Assembly (NCBI RefSeq): GCF_000316625.1
Contig: NC_019676.1
Span: forward strand, 1,909,001-1,973,000
From: Nostoc sp. PCC 7107
GTDB taxonomy: Bacteria > Cyanobacteriota > Cyanobacteriia > Cyanobacteriales > Nostocaceae
Length of the DNA stretch: 64,000 nt
Direction of reading: 5' to 3'
Below the pieces are notes generated by a model. The model made no database searches, had not been told where the DNA came from, and saw nothing but the letters and a program-made list of their open reading frames with translations. This document shows positions 54,466-64,000 of this stretch, in pieces. Each line of letters begins with the position of its first letter. The stretch's first letter is position 1. Made by a program: the position numbers and the translations under genes.

Positions 54466-54661
54466 GCTAAACGCCTTTGTTAATAACGATAGCTCTGATT
54501 TTTTATCTAAAAATATGTAATAAATACTACCAAAATATTAGCATTTGATAGACCTAGAACAAATATACCTTTTCATGATTTGACATATTTTTGTCATCAA
54601 AATGTCATTTTGATCAGGCAAACTGAATTTATCTAGATAAAACAAGGTGTAAGTGTGACTC

Positions 54662-54684
54662 GGCGGTCTTTCCGCCTTTTTTTA
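54662..54684 (+). terminator. rho-independent terminator
   Basis: GGCGG (54662-54666) pairs with CCGCC (54672-54676), followed by seven T residues. It lies about 200 bases downstream of the preceding gene. Confidence 0.75.
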
Positions 54685-54870
54685 TTTTAGGGCAGTTTTT
54701 GGTGCGATCGCACTAAAATATTTTTGTCTCACGCAGAGGCGCAGAGGAGGACACTTGCATGGGCGGGTCTCCCGACTTGAGCAAAGTGTCCGTCGCGCAG
54801 AGAGGATTTTGTGCTTTTATAATCTTGTTATCTACTACCTACGCAGAATGCAGGCAAAAAAGCGATCGCT
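54685..54870. repeat. spacer with dispersed GC-rich repeat
   Basis: CACGCAGAGGCGCAGAGG (about 54730) and TGGGCGGGTCTCCCGACTT (54760-54778) are repeat sequences; the second is an exact inverse copy of 5840-5858. A HIP1 octamer lies just before recQ. Confidence 0.55.
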
Positions 54871-57027
54871 ATGCTTCAGTATCCCAATCTCGAACAGGCG
54901 CTAAAATATCACTTCGGGTATGATCAATTCCGTCCGGGACAGCGAAAAATTATCGAAGATGCGCTACAAAATCGAGATTTGCTGGTAGTTATGCCGACTG
55001 GTGGGGGAAAGTCTTTGTGCTTTCAGTTACCAGCGTTGGTAAAGAAGGGATTGACGGTGGTGGTGTCGCCGTTAATTGCGTTGATGCAAGACCAAGTAGA
55101 AGCACTGCGAAATAATAATATTAGCGCGACATTTCTCAATAGTAGTTTGAATCCTTATCAGGTGCGATCGCGGGAAGAAGCGATTCTTAACGGTAAGGTT
55201 AGATTACTCTATGTCGCCCCAGAACGGTTGATGAGTGAAAGGTTTTTGCCGTTTCTCGATTTAGTACATCACCAAGTTGGCATTTCTACCTTTGCAATTG
55301 ATGAGGCGCACTGTGTTTCGGAGTGGGGACATGATTTTCGTCCAGAATATCGCCAGTTGCGCTCATTGCGATCGCGTTATCCCCATGTTCCGATGATTGC
55401 GTTGACAGCAACAGCGACTGAACGCGTCCGTTCTGATATCATTCAACAAATCGGCTTAAAGCAGCCAAGTATTCACATTGCGAGTTTTAATCGCCAAAAT
55501 CTTTATTACGAAGTCCGCCCGAAAACTAAATATGCTTACGCAGAATTATTAGAATTAATTCGAGAAATTGACGGTTCCGCAATTATTTATTGTCTGACTC
55601 GGAAAAAAGTTGATGAATTAACTTTTAAACTGCAAAATGATAAAGTTTCTGTTCTTGCCTATCATGCAGGATTAAGTGATGAAGAACGCAGCAAAAATCA
55701 AACCCGATTTATTAGAGATGATGCGCGGGTGATGGTGGCGACGATAGCTTTTGGAATGGGGATTAATAAACCAGATGTGCGATTAGTAATTCACTTTGAT
55801 ATTCCCCGAAATTTAGAAAGTTACTATCAAGAATCTGGGCGGGCAGGGAGAGATGGTGAACCTTCTCGCTGTACAATCTTTTTTAGTTTTGGTGATATTA
55901 AAACTATTGAATGGAGTATTAACCAAAAAACTGATGCTCAAGAACAGTTGATTGCTAAACAACAACTGCGGCAAATGATAGACTACGCTGAGGGGACAGA
56001 TTGTCGGCGAACAATTCAACTCAGTTATTTTGGCGAAAGGTTTCTGGGAAATTGCGCCAACTGTGACAATTGTCGTCATCCCAAACCCGTGGAAGATTGG
56101 ACAATTGAAGCGATGAAGTTTTTATCTTGTGTGGCGCGTTGCAAAGAAAGATTTGGGATGCTGCATATTATTGATGTGTTGCGCGGGGCGAAAAATCAGA
56201 AGATTACGCAATACGAACACGATAAATTATCTACTTACGGTATTGGTAAAGATAGAAGTGTGGAAGAATGGCGAATGTTGGGGCGATCGCTTTTACATCA
56301 AGGTTTGCTAGAACAAACTAGTGATGGTTATTCTGTTTTAAAGTTAAACGCCCACAGTTGGGAAGTGATGCGACGACAGCGCCAAGTGGAAATGGCTGTG
56401 TCTGCAACCCAAAAACTAAGTTTAATCGAAGAAAGTCCCAAAGCTGCTGAGGCTGAAGAATTATTACATAAATTGCGATCGCTGCGTAAAGAACTGGCTG
56501 ATGAACAGTCGGTTCCACCTTACGTGATCTTTCATGACTCGACGTTAAAGTTAATGGCACAGGTACAACCAAAAACTTTAGTTGAATTTAGTAAACTATC
56601 TGGTGTTGGGAGTCATAAACTTGCCCAATATGGGGAAAAGTTCTTAGCAGAAATTCGGACTTACCGTGATGGGAAAAATTCTGTTAATTCTGCGGTTGAT
56701 GTTCTACCTTCACTCAGTTTAATTTCTGGAACTGAATTACAGACTCTACAGTTACATCAACAAGGTTTAAGTGTTGCTGAAATTGCCAAACAACGCAAAC
56801 TAAGCCCAGCGACAGTTGTCAGCCATTTAGCTAGATTAATTGAAAAAAATCAGCCTGTCGATTTAAATTTATTAGTACCTATGGAACATCATCAAAAAAT
56901 TTGGCAAGTTCTCGAAGTTCTTGGTGATATTCCTCTCACTCCGTTAAAAGAACAACTAGGTACAGCCTACACTTTTGATGAAATCCGTTTAGTTAAAGAG
57001 AAGTGGCGGCGAGAAAAACGTAAATAA
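54871..57027 (+). CDS. recQ: ATP-dependent DNA helicase RecQ
   Basis: A 718-residue 3'-5' helicase for recombination and fork repair. Helicase motifs: [15 protein letters not shown] (Walker A, about residues 40-54), [17 protein letters not shown] (motif II and the RecQ aromatic loop), TATAT, and [15 protein letters not shown] (motif VI). The zinc site follows ([19 protein letters not shown]). An RQC region, an HRDC domain (about 520-600) and a C-terminal HTH domain ([20 protein letters not shown]) complete it. All signature parts are intact. Confidence 0.95.
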   Translation: MLQYPNLEQALKYHFGYDQFRPGQRKIIEDALQNRDLLVVMPTGGGKSLCFQLPALVKKGLTVVVSPLIALMQDQVEALRNNNISATFLNSSLNPYQVRSREEAILNGKVRLLYVAPERLMSERFLPFLDLVHHQVGISTFAIDEAHCVSEWGHDFRPEYRQLRSLRSRYPHVPMIALTATATERVRSDIIQQIGLKQPSIHIASFNRQNLYYEVRPKTKYAYAELLELIREIDGSAIIYCLTRKKVDELTFKLQNDKVSVLAYHAGLSDEERSKNQTRFIRDDARVMVATIAFGMGINKPDVRLVIHFDIPRNLESYYQESGRAGRDGEPSRCTIFFSFGDIKTIEWSINQKTDAQEQLIAKQQLRQMIDYAEGTDCRRTIQLSYFGERFLGNCANCDNCRHPKPVEDWTIEAMKFLSCVARCKERFGMLHIIDVLRGAKNQKITQYEHDKLSTYGIGKDRSVEEWRMLGRSLLHQGLLEQTSDGYSVLKLNAHSWEVMRRQRQVEMAVSATQKLSLIEESPKAAEAEELLHKLRSLRKELADEQSVPPYVIFHDSTLKLMAQVQPKTLVEFSKLSGVGSHKLAQYGEKFLAEIRTYRDGKNSVNSAVDVLPSLSLISGTELQTLQLHQQGLSVAEIAKQRKLSPATVVSHLARLIEKNQPVDLNLLVPMEHHQKIWQVLEVLGDIPLTPLKEQLGTAYTFDEIRLVKEKWRREKRK

Positions 57028-57100
57028 ATTAGTTTTGGCGATCGCTCCAACTAGATAAGTATTATCTCACATTGATGACAACAGCGATCACCTGACATTT

Positions 57101-57244
57101 TTAAGCTATTTCTGAACTAGATATGGGTTGATTTGCTACTTCCGATTTGGTTTTATCAGCCAAAATTACCGACAACAGTTTTGGCAACATCAAACAAGCA
57201 ACAGTATTCAGGAGGGTTAGCAATAGTCCATCGATAAAACTCAT
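57101..57244 (-). CDS. small membrane protein, 47 aa (paralogue of 62979-63221)
   Basis: The ORF reads MSFIDGLLLTLLNTVACLML, PKLLSVILADKTKSEVANQ, PISSSEIA. A ribosome binding site AAAGGAG lies seven bases before ATG. The N-terminal about 28 residues are hydrophobic. It aligns without gaps to the ORF at 62979-63221, with 17 identities in the first 30 residues. Two independent copies make it likely to be real. Function unknown. Confidence 0.6.
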   Translation of the reverse strand: MSFIDGLLLTLLNTVACLMLPKLLSVILADKTKSEVANQPISSSEIA

Positions 57245-57427
57245 AAATAAACTCCTTTTTTTAATTTTGTTTGTTATTTATCTAGTTTGAAACATATTGC
57301 GTCAAATAAACTACATTAGTGCTTTTGATTTTCTTCTCATCTTCATAAGCTAGTTCAATATTTAGTTTTGTAAAATATAAACACAAATATCCAGTTCATC
57401 AAGTACTCAACGCATAAGCTCGATAAT
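57245..57427. other. spacer, no further gene seen
   Basis: AT-rich, between the divergent small ORF and the Uma2 gene. Confidence 0.3.
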
Positions 57428-58057
57428 ATGACTCAAACACAAGTCGAACCCAAACTATACAGCTTCGATGAATTTATCAGCTGGTATCCTGAAAATTCGG
57501 AAGTCCGGTACGAACTGCATGATGGAGTAATTATCGAAATGCCAAAGCCAAAGGGAAAACATTCAAATATCACAGGTTCCCTAATTGAGCAACTATTGAT
57601 AATTATTAGGCAGATAGGCTTTGGGGGAGTCTGGACTATTCCCAGAGAATCGATTATCAAACCCAAACGAGAAAAATCTGGCTATGAGCCAGATATCATC
57701 GTTTTAAACAAACAAGTTCTTGGAGATGAACCCCGGTGGGAAAGCGAATCGATTATCCAAAATCCTGATTCAGTCAAATTAATTGTTGAAGTAGTTTCCA
57801 CTAATTGGCGTGACGATTATTACGATAAATTTCGAGATTATGAAGAAATGGGCATTGAGGAATATTGGATTATCGATTATGCAGCACTGGGGGCGAGAAA
57901 GTTTATCGGGAATCCTAAGCAGCCTACAATTTTTGTTTGTAACTTAGTTGATAAAGAATATCAGATGGTCACTTTTATAGGAAATATGACTGTTGTTTCT
58001 CCTACTTTGCCTCAATTTAATTTAACCGCACAGCAAATTTTTGATTTAGCTTCGTAG
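57428..58057 (+). CDS. Uma2-family (DUF820) endonuclease-like protein
   Basis: A 209-residue protein of the PD-(D/E)xK-type Uma2 family, very abundant in cyanobacteria. Typical features are YSFDEFISWYPENSEVRYEL, EMPKPKGKHSNITGSL, GYEPDIIVLNKQVL (the acidic PD motif) and KLIVEVVSTNWRDDYYDK (ExV followed by the K-rich end of the core). Activity is presumed from the fold; the targets are unknown. Similar genes often sit at the edge of repeats. Confidence 0.85.
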   Translation: MTQTQVEPKLYSFDEFISWYPENSEVRYELHDGVIIEMPKPKGKHSNITGSLIEQLLIIIRQIGFGGVWTIPRESIIKPKREKSGYEPDIIVLNKQVLGDEPRWESESIIQNPDSVKLIVEVVSTNWRDDYYDKFRDYEEMGIEEYWIIDYAALGARKFIGNPKQPTIFVCNLVDKEYQMVTFIGNMTVVSPTLPQFNLTAQQIFDLAS

Positions 58058-58257
58058 TAGAGCCTTAACTAAGAGCGTATGACTTTCTCAAGTTACATAG
58101 CGGAAAACCTTTTTTATCGCTCAACTGCTTATTTGCTAGTTGCATCCTCAAAAATATCAGGGATTTTGTTGTTGTAAAGATGATTGACGACTGCTATCTT
58201 AGCAAAACCTAGTGTATATACTTAAAAGTAGAAGTTTTATATTTATTTGGGTAGATT

Positions 58258-59916
58258 GTGAGAAATCCTAAGCTACTTGCTTTATTTTTAAGCTTATCTC
58301 TAGCGACAACACCACAATTGGCATCTGCCCAAACTCCCATTGATTCACTATTTCAACAAGGAATCGCAGCCCAAGAAACTGGTGAATATTCCAAAGCGGA
58401 AGCAATTTGGCGTGTCGTTCTGGGAATTGACTCCTATAATGCTGGTGCATACAACAATATGGGTAATGCGCTGCGTTCCCAACAGAAACTGGATGAAGCT
58501 CTAGCTGCATATCAAACAGCAATCAAAATCAACCCTAAATTAGCCAATGCCTACAATGGTCTAGGCAACGTGCTAAGGGATCAGGGAAAATTAGATGAAG
58601 CGTTGGCCACATATAAAATAGCAATCAAACTGGATGGGAAACTAGCCAATGCTTACAACGGTATGGGCAATGTGCTGTCGGAGCAGGGAAAATTGAATGA
58701 GTCCATAGCAGCATATCAAAAATCAATCCAACTTGACCCAAAAAATGCCTTGCCATACAACGGTATGGGCAATGTGCTAATATACCAAGGCAAATTAGAT
58801 GAAGCGATCGCTTCATATCGTAAAGCCATTCAATTCGACCCCAAATATGCAGTAACATATCATAATCTAGGCCTTGCGCTATACAACCAGAAGAAACTGG
58901 ATGAAGCACTTGCAGCATACAAAAAAGCTATCCAAATCGACCCTAAATATACTTCTGCCTACGTCAGCTTGGGACTTGCACTATCTGAGCAGGGAAAACT
59001 GGATGAAGCGATGGCTAAATATCGGCAAGCCCTTAGTTTACCAGAGGATAAATCTGCAACTCCTACAACTGTCCATACATTGGCTCATAATAATTTAGGA
59101 TTTGCTTTACAGAGACAAGGCAAGTTAAAAGAAGCAATTGAAGAGTATAAACAAGCTATCTCCATAGATTCCAATTTCGTGACTGCTCAAACCAACCTCA
59201 AAGAAGCAGAACGGCTATTAGCATTGCAACGAAATCCACAAGAAGAATCTTTAGCTAGTATCTTGCGTTCTGTGGTGCGGATAAATATTGAAATTCCTAG
59301 TACCAGTGGTATTGCTACTGGCTGGGTAGTGAAACGTGAAGAAAATACAGCCTGGATTATTACAAATCGTCATGTAGTAAGTGAAGCTCAACGAATCAAA
59401 CGCCCAAATAAAAAAATCAATTTAGAATTTTACAGTCAACCACCATATAGTAGCGTTGCTTCCCAATACGAAGCCGAGATTATACAAGTCACAAAGCCCG
59501 ACGATAAATTAGATTTAGCTTTACTCAAAGTTACAGGGATACCAAAAGATATCAAAGCTTTGACAATATCTTCTGATAGCGTGCGTCTGACTACCGAGGT
59601 TTTTGTTATTGGTCATCCTAGCAATGGCGCTGACTGGACAATCGAATCGGGCAGAATTAGCAATGTAATCCCTCAAAAAAACCAACTCCAAATCACAGGA
59701 ACCCTTGCAGAAGGCAACTCTGGTGGGCCAGTTATTAATAAAGAGACACAGCAGGTTGTCGGTCTTGTCGCCTACATTAGAGATTATAGTCAACAACGAG
59801 AAGATAGAACCCAACTTCAACCGTCCAATCTTCCTCCCGCCACAGGTGGCTTTGGTTTTGCCTACAGTATGGACGTAGTAGTAGTACAACTTCGTAAATG
59901 GGGAATACCTTTATGA
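58258..59916 (+). CDS. secreted TPR protein with trypsin-like serine protease domain
   Basis: A 552-residue exported protein, started at GTG ([20 protein letters not shown]), with signal-peptide cleavage near residue 25 (ASAQ). About eight TPR units follow (residues about 30-315; for example [40 protein letters not shown]). The C-terminal about 220 residues are an HtrA-like trypsin domain: His in [12 protein letters not shown], Asp in [10 protein letters not shown] and Ser in [13 protein letters not shown]. Triad complete. The TPR part may bind substrates or scaffold complexes in the periplasm. Confidence 0.88.
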   Translation: MRNPKLLALFLSLSLATTPQLASAQTPIDSLFQQGIAAQETGEYSKAEAIWRVVLGIDSYNAGAYNNMGNALRSQQKLDEALAAYQTAIKINPKLANAYNGLGNVLRDQGKLDEALATYKIAIKLDGKLANAYNGMGNVLSEQGKLNESIAAYQKSIQLDPKNALPYNGMGNVLIYQGKLDEAIASYRKAIQFDPKYAVTYHNLGLALYNQKKLDEALAAYKKAIQIDPKYTSAYVSLGLALSEQGKLDEAMAKYRQALSLPEDKSATPTTVHTLAHNNLGFALQRQGKLKEAIEEYKQAISIDSNFVTAQTNLKEAERLLALQRNPQEESLASILRSVVRINIEIPSTSGIATGWVVKREENTAWIITNRHVVSEAQRIKRPNKKINLEFYSQPPYSSVASQYEAEIIQVTKPDDKLDLALLKVTGIPKDIKALTISSDSVRLTTEVFVIGHPSNGADWTIESGRISNVIPQKNQLQITGTLAEGNSGGPVINKETQQVVGLVAYIRDYSQQREDRTQLQPSNLPPATGGFGFAYSMDVVVVQLRKWGIPL

Positions 59917-60043
59917 GGTGATTGGAAATAAATATAACTATGTTACGAAAAAACCTTTAGTTAGGACATCAGCTTCTGTCGTTAGGACACCAGTGGTTGT
60001 CGTTATAAAACCATAATTTAATAACCAATAACAAATAAAAGCG

Positions 60044-60748
60044 ATGATGATGAAATATAAACTTTTATTCACTAATTTATTTATTTTCAGCCTTAGCACC
60101 CTCCCATCACAAGCTTGTCCCTCTGGCAACCCCCAAACAATTGGCTATATTCGCCGAGATAACAACCGTTGCGAAGGCATACAACCAAGAGATGTCGTCG
60201 CTGGTATTAAATTAATTTCCATTGCTACTCGTGGCATTACTAGCTATCCTAACCTTATAACTCTGCAAATTCCTCGTTTGGGTAACACCACTCCAGAAGT
60301 AACAGTACAATCTTTGAGCAAAAATTATCTTTTAAATAACTTATCTTTAAAACAAAATCAAGGTCTTTTTACCTTTCCCTTCAAACCTGATGTTTTAAAC
60401 AAAGCGGCAGTTCCTCCCAACAGTCTACGCGCCCTTGCTAAAGTAGATGATTCAGTTTATGTCCCAGTTACCATTGGGAAGCCTTCTGGGCGATATGAAT
60501 TTGTGTTTTATACTTCTCGTCGGGCAACATTTCCTACCTTTGCAATTTTGCGTAAAGGTAAAGTTATCTACACAAGCCCACGGAATAATTACCAAAATGG
60601 TGAAGTTGTATTTACTTGGAACGCTCTCAAAGCCCCTGCTGGTCGTTATCAAATCCATGTTATGGCGCAACAAGAACGTATTGGCAGAAAAGATGAGCCA
60701 TTTGAACGGCGTTATGATTTTGACCACAATCCCAACTGGCTGAAATAA
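60044..60748 (+). CDS. secreted protein of unknown function
   Basis: A 234-residue exported protein; the signal peptide (KYKLLFTNLFIFSLSTLPSQ) ends near residue 24. The start is one of three adjacent Met codons. The mature part is strand-rich (PSGRYEFVFYTSRRATFPTF) and ends RRYDFDHNPNWLK. It precedes a membrane-protein gene by three bases, so the two are probably one operon. Family not recognised. Confidence 0.6.
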   Translation: MMMKYKLLFTNLFIFSLSTLPSQACPSGNPQTIGYIRRDNNRCEGIQPRDVVAGIKLISIATRGITSYPNLITLQIPRLGNTTPEVTVQSLSKNYLLNNLSLKQNQGLFTFPFKPDVLNKAAVPPNSLRALAKVDDSVYVPVTIGKPSGRYEFVFYTSRRATFPTFAILRKGKVIYTSPRNNYQNGEVVFTWNALKAPAGRYQIHVMAQQERIGRKDEPFERRYDFDHNPNWLK

Positions 60749-60751
60749 ATC

Positions 60752-61924
60752 ATGGCATTTAGGCAGAAGACTAGCAAATTACTGCGAATTATCAAAAATT
60801 TAATTATTGTTTTGGTACGTTCTGTTTATACAGTTATTAAATTAATTTTCCAAGTTTTGAACCAGTTGAGTAAATATTTAGCTGGCAAAAGATTATTTGT
60901 GATTGTACTGTTGTTATTAATAATTTTTGGTATTGTTAGTCTTTTTATTCTGATTCCTGGCACTCATATTTTTGAAGGTAATCTCGTTGTAAAAGAAGTG
61001 AGTTTTACCTATAATGACCAGCAATCCAAGCTATTTTTACAATCTGTTAGGCGAATTAAAAAGCTAGAAACAGAAGGTGTTCAAACATTAACCTTCACCG
61101 GCAAATTTATCAGCCAATCTTCGCCAACAATAAATAAGTTAAATACGCTCAAAATTAATTTAACTGATAGTCAGAGTAAGTTAATTATTACCCCAATTAA
61201 CTCGCCAACAACCAGTGAAATAGATTTAAATGAACTCCGACTACAACCAAATACCAAAGTCGAAGGCTTAACGTATGACTTTTATCGTCAAAGAATAGCT
61301 TTTTCTCTTAAACCCCAAGCTACACCAGAGTTAGGCAATCAGCCAAATATTTTAAATCTTTATTTAGGAGAACAACCAGTAAAAATTACTTTACAAGGCT
61401 ACAAATTACCAGAAGTAAAATTACCAGAAATTCAAGATTCACAAACACCACTAGAATTTACTTTAAATCCCGATATTAAAGAATTAAATTTGAAAATTAG
61501 TCAAGATAATACTATTTACCTGACTGCATCGGAATTACCAGAATATGATGAACAATGGTTTCGGAGCAAAATTGCTACCAAAGATGTTATTTTTGAGCGT
61601 TTAGAAAGAAGTGGTGATATTAGAGATGATTTAGCAATTTCTACGATCATCGAAGGCAAAGTCCAAATGGCAGAACAGGAACGAGAAATTAAACAGGGTC
61701 AATTTCTTATGGCCACAAAACCTGATATGCCTTTAGGGGACTTCCAGAGAATAAAATATACAATTAATAAAAATGATAATCATTATGAAAGAGAGAGAGC
61801 AGTTGCCGACGGCAACTGCTCTCTCCCACCAAAATATATGCAAGATAAATGCCTGTACTCAAAAATACAAGAGCGCAGTGAGCAGAATGGCTATTGCCGC
61901 GAAAAACCGTTATTTAACTTCTAA
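60752..61924 (+). pseudogene. membrane protein gene, 5' part, broken by an insertion
   Basis: A frame of 390 residues with a membrane segment at about 47-70 (LFVIVLLLLIIFGIVSLFIL) and a strand-rich extracytoplasmic part. The last about 60 residues (from about KYTINKNDNHYE) are encoded by the inverted repeat and hairpin of the inserted element. So the real protein probably continued into the frame at 62573-62854. The gene belongs with the preceding secreted-protein gene. Function unknown. Confidence 0.6.
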
Positions 61925-62599
61925 CAATTACGTTGCTCCGTAGCAAATATCAACAAACCACTTGCCTAAGTTTGGTAAATTCTCTTGACCAAAATTAGTC
62001 AAACGTGAAATTTTATTTTCAATTTCTTGCATGGCTTCTTTAGTTAAACGCACCCCAGTAGCATAAGTTTGAGTTACTAACTTAACAACTGGATGTTTGC
62101 CATTCCAAGTCATAGTTTTAGCAAAGTTTAATGCGGTTTCGACTTCATCTAGGATGCTGCCATTCCAATGATTTTCTAATATAGCCCAAGTTCTTTCAAT
62201 CGGGTTATATTTGCTGTGATATGGAGGATAATATGCTAAACGTATATTTAGTTGATGTTTTTGAGAGAATTCAACTATACGTTTCATAAACTGAGTACGT
62301 CGAGAGTTATTCTGACCTCCATTGTCTTGATTAATAAGTAAAGTTTTAATTTCGGGAAATCGCCAACTTTGGGACTAATGAATCTGCGTTTGGCTGCTCC
62401 TTTTAATTGCTGTGCAGTTTCCTTCAGCAAGTTTTTCAATGAATCCGTTAATTCCATTGACACCTATGCACATCCAAAAATTGAATCATCATTGAATTTA
62501 CTACAAAAAGGGAAGGAAGAGGTTCCCAACGGCAACCTCTTCCTTCCCCCACCGGAATGATTATCATTTTTATTGTTTGTATATTTTATTCTCTGGAAG
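61741..62599. mobile_element. decayed ISAzo13-type element with 44-bp flanking inverted repeats
   Basis: Left repeat 61741-61784 and right repeat 62556-62599 are inverse copies with 42 of 44 positions identical. Within them lie two similar hairpins in the same orientation (about 61793-61830 and 62515-62555, both with GCCGACGGCAAC-like centres). The interior holds a deleted transposase gene on the minus strand. Total length 859 bases. The exact transposon ends and target duplication could not be fixed. Confidence 0.6.
61928..62457 (-). pseudogene. ISAzo13-type transposase with internal deletion
   Basis: The N-terminal fragment MELTDSLKNLLKETAQQLKG, then AAKRRF, starts at 62457. It joins, across a deletion and a frame change, the C-terminal part: RFPEIKTLLINQDNGGQNNS, RRTQFMKRIVEF and YYPPYHSKYNPIERTWAILE. 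This includes later DDE-type acidic residues. The middle of the usual about 400-residue enzyme is missing. It cannot be active; the element depends on a helper elsewhere, if mobile at all. Confidence 0.75.
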
Positions 62600-62854
62600 T
62601 CCCTAGATATAAAATTAATACGCCATATTCACATTGTGCCTAAAAAGGGTTTAGAAGTTCGTTTCGTTGGGAAAACTCAACAAATTAAAATTGGGCTAGA
62701 TAAAAGTTTTCCGGTATCCAGCATCAAAGGTAGTTTTTTAGATGGAATTTTACCTCGTGATACAATTATTGCTGTATTTTCTTTTACAGCTGGTACAATT
62801 ACCTCTTTGTTGACTTACGTAATTGAAAATGCTTCTAAACCAGGTTCAAAATAA
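62573..62854 (+). pseudogene. membrane protein gene, 3' part after the insertion
   Basis: The frame DIKLIRHIHIVPKKGLEVRF, then VGKTQQIKIGLDKSFPVSSI, ends with a hydrophobic segment (DTIIAVFSFTAGTITSLLTY). It looks like the C-terminal part of the protein interrupted at about 61741. The apparent start lies inside the inserted element's right repeat, so this is probably a fragment, not a gene of its own. Confidence 0.55.
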
Positions 62855-62922
62855 AGTTATTATCCATCTTTGATAAAATACTTAATTTTATGAAATTCAT
62901 AAATTATTCTTGAGTTAAAGAT

Positions 62923-62955
62923 AACCCCAACTTCTTGGAAAAGTTGGGATTATTT
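62923..62955. terminator. bidirectional terminator
   Basis: CCCAACTT (62926-62933) pairs with AAGTTGGG (62941-62948), flanked by AT-rich sequence. It lies between the convergent ends of the membrane-protein fragment and the small minus-strand ORF. Confidence 0.65.
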
Positions 62956-62978
62956 AAGTCTTTTGGTGCAGAGATTAA

Positions 62979-63221
62979 TCAATAGCTAGAACATTTGGAA
63001 CAAAAATGAGGACTGAATTTACAATATTGACTGCCTGTTATTGCATAAACCGTACAATAGGGAAAACTAGTAATTTCCACTTTAGCTTTCTGCGAAGTCA
63101 GAACTTTTGTAGATGCTTGATTAGTTCTGATTTTAGCTAGAATCCCAGAGAGAAGCTTAGGAAATGCTAAACAAGCAATAGCATTAATCAGAGTGAGACA
63201 TATTGCATCTGTGAAATCTAT
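62979..63221 (-). CDS. small membrane protein, 80 aa, no ATG (paralogue of 57101-57244)
   Basis: The frame reads IDFTDAICLTLINAIACLAF, PKLLSGILAKIRTNQASTKV and ends with a Cys-rich tail (GSQYCKFSPHFCSKCSSY). It aligns without gaps to the 47-aa ORF at 57101-57244 (17 of 30 identities). At the aligned start position the codon is ATA, preceded by GGGGGTGA at a fitting distance; an in-frame stop lies just upstream. It may be a gene with lost start, or use a non-standard start. Confidence 0.45.
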   Translation of the reverse strand: MDFTDAICLTLINAIACLAFPKLLSGILAKIRTNQASTKVLTSQKAKVEITSFPYCTVYAITGSQYCKFSPHFCSKCSSY

Positions 63222-63473
63222 AGGTAATCACCCCCATTGAGAAGCTAGGTGGTCGCTGTTATTGACTGCAAACATCCAAATTAAGCAATCATTTGCGGAT
63301 ATATTGCTTAAAGTTTATATAAATTCACTTTAACATAAATTTTTATCAATACAACCGTTATTTTTGCGAAATAGCGGACACAATCGGCGATGTAAAAATT
63401 TAGGAGAGTATTGTAGTCTCAATAGCAGAATAAACTGGAACTAAAAAAATTAGTACACTTTTGGTAATGTTTT
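63222..63473. other. spacer before the right-edge gene
   Basis: AT-rich; presumably the promoter of the acyl-activating enzyme gene. No further ORF seen. Confidence 0.3.
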
Positions 63474-64000
63474 ATGTCAAACACCCAACCTGCGTCTTCC
63501 ATATTATTGAACATGAGCGAGCGAGAAAAGCTGGCATTTCAAGGTGCTGTAGATTACACAAAAGTAAATTTACTTTCAGAGATTTGGCCTTTAGCAGCTA
63601 AGCACTTTGGCAATATTGTGGCGTTGCGAAACCCGCACTCTAAGCCAGAAACAGCGATTACATATATCCAGTTAGCGGAACAAATTCAACAATTTGCGGC
63701 TGGGTTGCAGGGGTTAGAAGTCCAAGTAGGCGATCGCATTTCCTTAATTGCAGATAACAGTCCCCGCTGGTTCATCGCCGATCAAGGTATCATCACAGCT
63801 GGCGGTGTGGATGCAGTACGTAGTTCGCAAGCCGAAAAAGAAGAACTGCTGTTTATTATTGCCAACAGTGGCAGTACAGTTTTGGTAGTTGAAGATTTAA
63901 AAACCTTGAATAGACTGCGCGACAGGCTATGTGACTTACCAATTCGCGTAGTTATCTTACTCTCTGATGAAACACCACCAACGGATGATCATCTGAAAAT
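63474..64000 (+). CDS. AMP-binding acyl-activating enzyme, 3' end outside window
   Basis: The first about 175 residues of a long-chain acyl-CoA or acyl-ACP synthetase. After a polar start (MSNTQPASSILLNMSEREKL) the typical N-terminal fold follows: ALRNPHSKPETAITYIQLAE, GDRISLIADNSPRWFIADQG, and ITAGGVDAVRSSQAEKEELL. The AMP-binding P-loop and catalytic parts lie beyond the right edge. In cyanobacteria the main member is acyl-ACP synthetase (Aas), which recycles free fatty acids, so that is the likely function. Confidence 0.85.
   Translation, partial: MSNTQPASSILLNMSEREKLAFQGAVDYTKVNLLSEIWPLAAKHFGNIVALRNPHSKPETAITYIQLAEQIQQFAAGLQGLEVQVGDRISLIADNSPRWFIADQGIITAGGVDAVRSSQAEKEELLFIIANSGSTVLVVEDLKTLNRLRDRLCDLPIRVVILLSDETPPTDDHLK

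Noticed and set aside
62369-62560. ORF on + strand within the IS remnant
   Set aside because: It is antisense to the deleted transposase and spans the hairpin; a chance frame.

Overview
The window looks like chromosomal DNA of a filamentous, Nostoc/Anabaena-type cyanobacterium. Three things point there. The HIP1 octamer GCGATCGC recurs throughout genes and spacers. The gene set includes cyanobacterial markers (ycf3, a CBS-CP12 fusion, a zam-like RNB protein, a clpR-clpP pair, an FHA-PBP). The spacers are AT-rich and full of heptameric short tandem repeats (AGTAAAA, AGTCAAA, GTGAAGT) and small inverted-repeat elements. Most genes are housekeeping or conserved cyanobacterial genes in short, mixed-strand units. 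There is no rRNA, tRNA or CRISPR array that I could recognise.

Layout. 1-4.9 kb: a STAND-like NTPase cut by the left edge, aroK, an NB-ARC protein and a 66-aa conserved protein. 5-8.9 kb (minus): a LapA-domain protein, ubiX, and an RNB-family protein whose catalytic aspartates are missing (Zam-like). 8.9-10 kb: 1.2 kb without genes, holding a candidate large structured RNA with its own promoter and a MITE-like element. 10-12.2 kb: two genes built from a repeated KTDxExQRLG domain, then clpP1. 13-17.7 kb: a YyaL-type protein, mobA, an iron/cobalamin-type binding lipoprotein and a SMI1/KNR4 protein. 17.7-21.7 kb (minus): a probable iron-acquisition cluster of FTR1 permease, ferritin-like protein, HhH lipoprotein and Tat-exported multicopper oxidase, with a possible Fur box upstream. 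22-33.3 kb: VanX-type dipeptidase, CBS-CP12, gatC, ycf3, SRAP peptidase, GST, thioesterase, a degenerate MBL protein, a broken nucleotidyltransferase, truB, GFA protein, DnaJ-TPR, and clpR-clpP3. 33.8-36.4 kb: a tandem pair of von Willebrand A proteins.

38-43.4 kb: the urease genes ureD-ureA-ureB and ureC, split by two opposite-strand genes, an AAA ATPase and a TOPRIM-like protein, which look like a two-gene defence module. 43.5-57 kb: a Pro/Thr-rich secreted repeat protein, an FHA-fused class A PBP, uvrB, a 20-residue repeat protein, CsbD, several small cyanobacterial hypotheticals and recQ. 57-64 kb: a Uma2 nuclease, a TPR-trypsin protein, a secreted protein, a membrane-protein gene broken by a deletion derivative of an ISAzo13-type element, and the start of an acyl-activating enzyme at the right edge.

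The strongest leads are the AAA/TOPRIM pair inside the urease locus, the structured RNA at about 8.94-9.28 kb, the iron cluster, two paralogous small membrane ORFs (57.1 and 63.0 kb, one apparently with ATA at its start position), and the 44-bp inverted repeats flanking the broken transposase. All family assignments come from reading motifs by eye; no database search was run.
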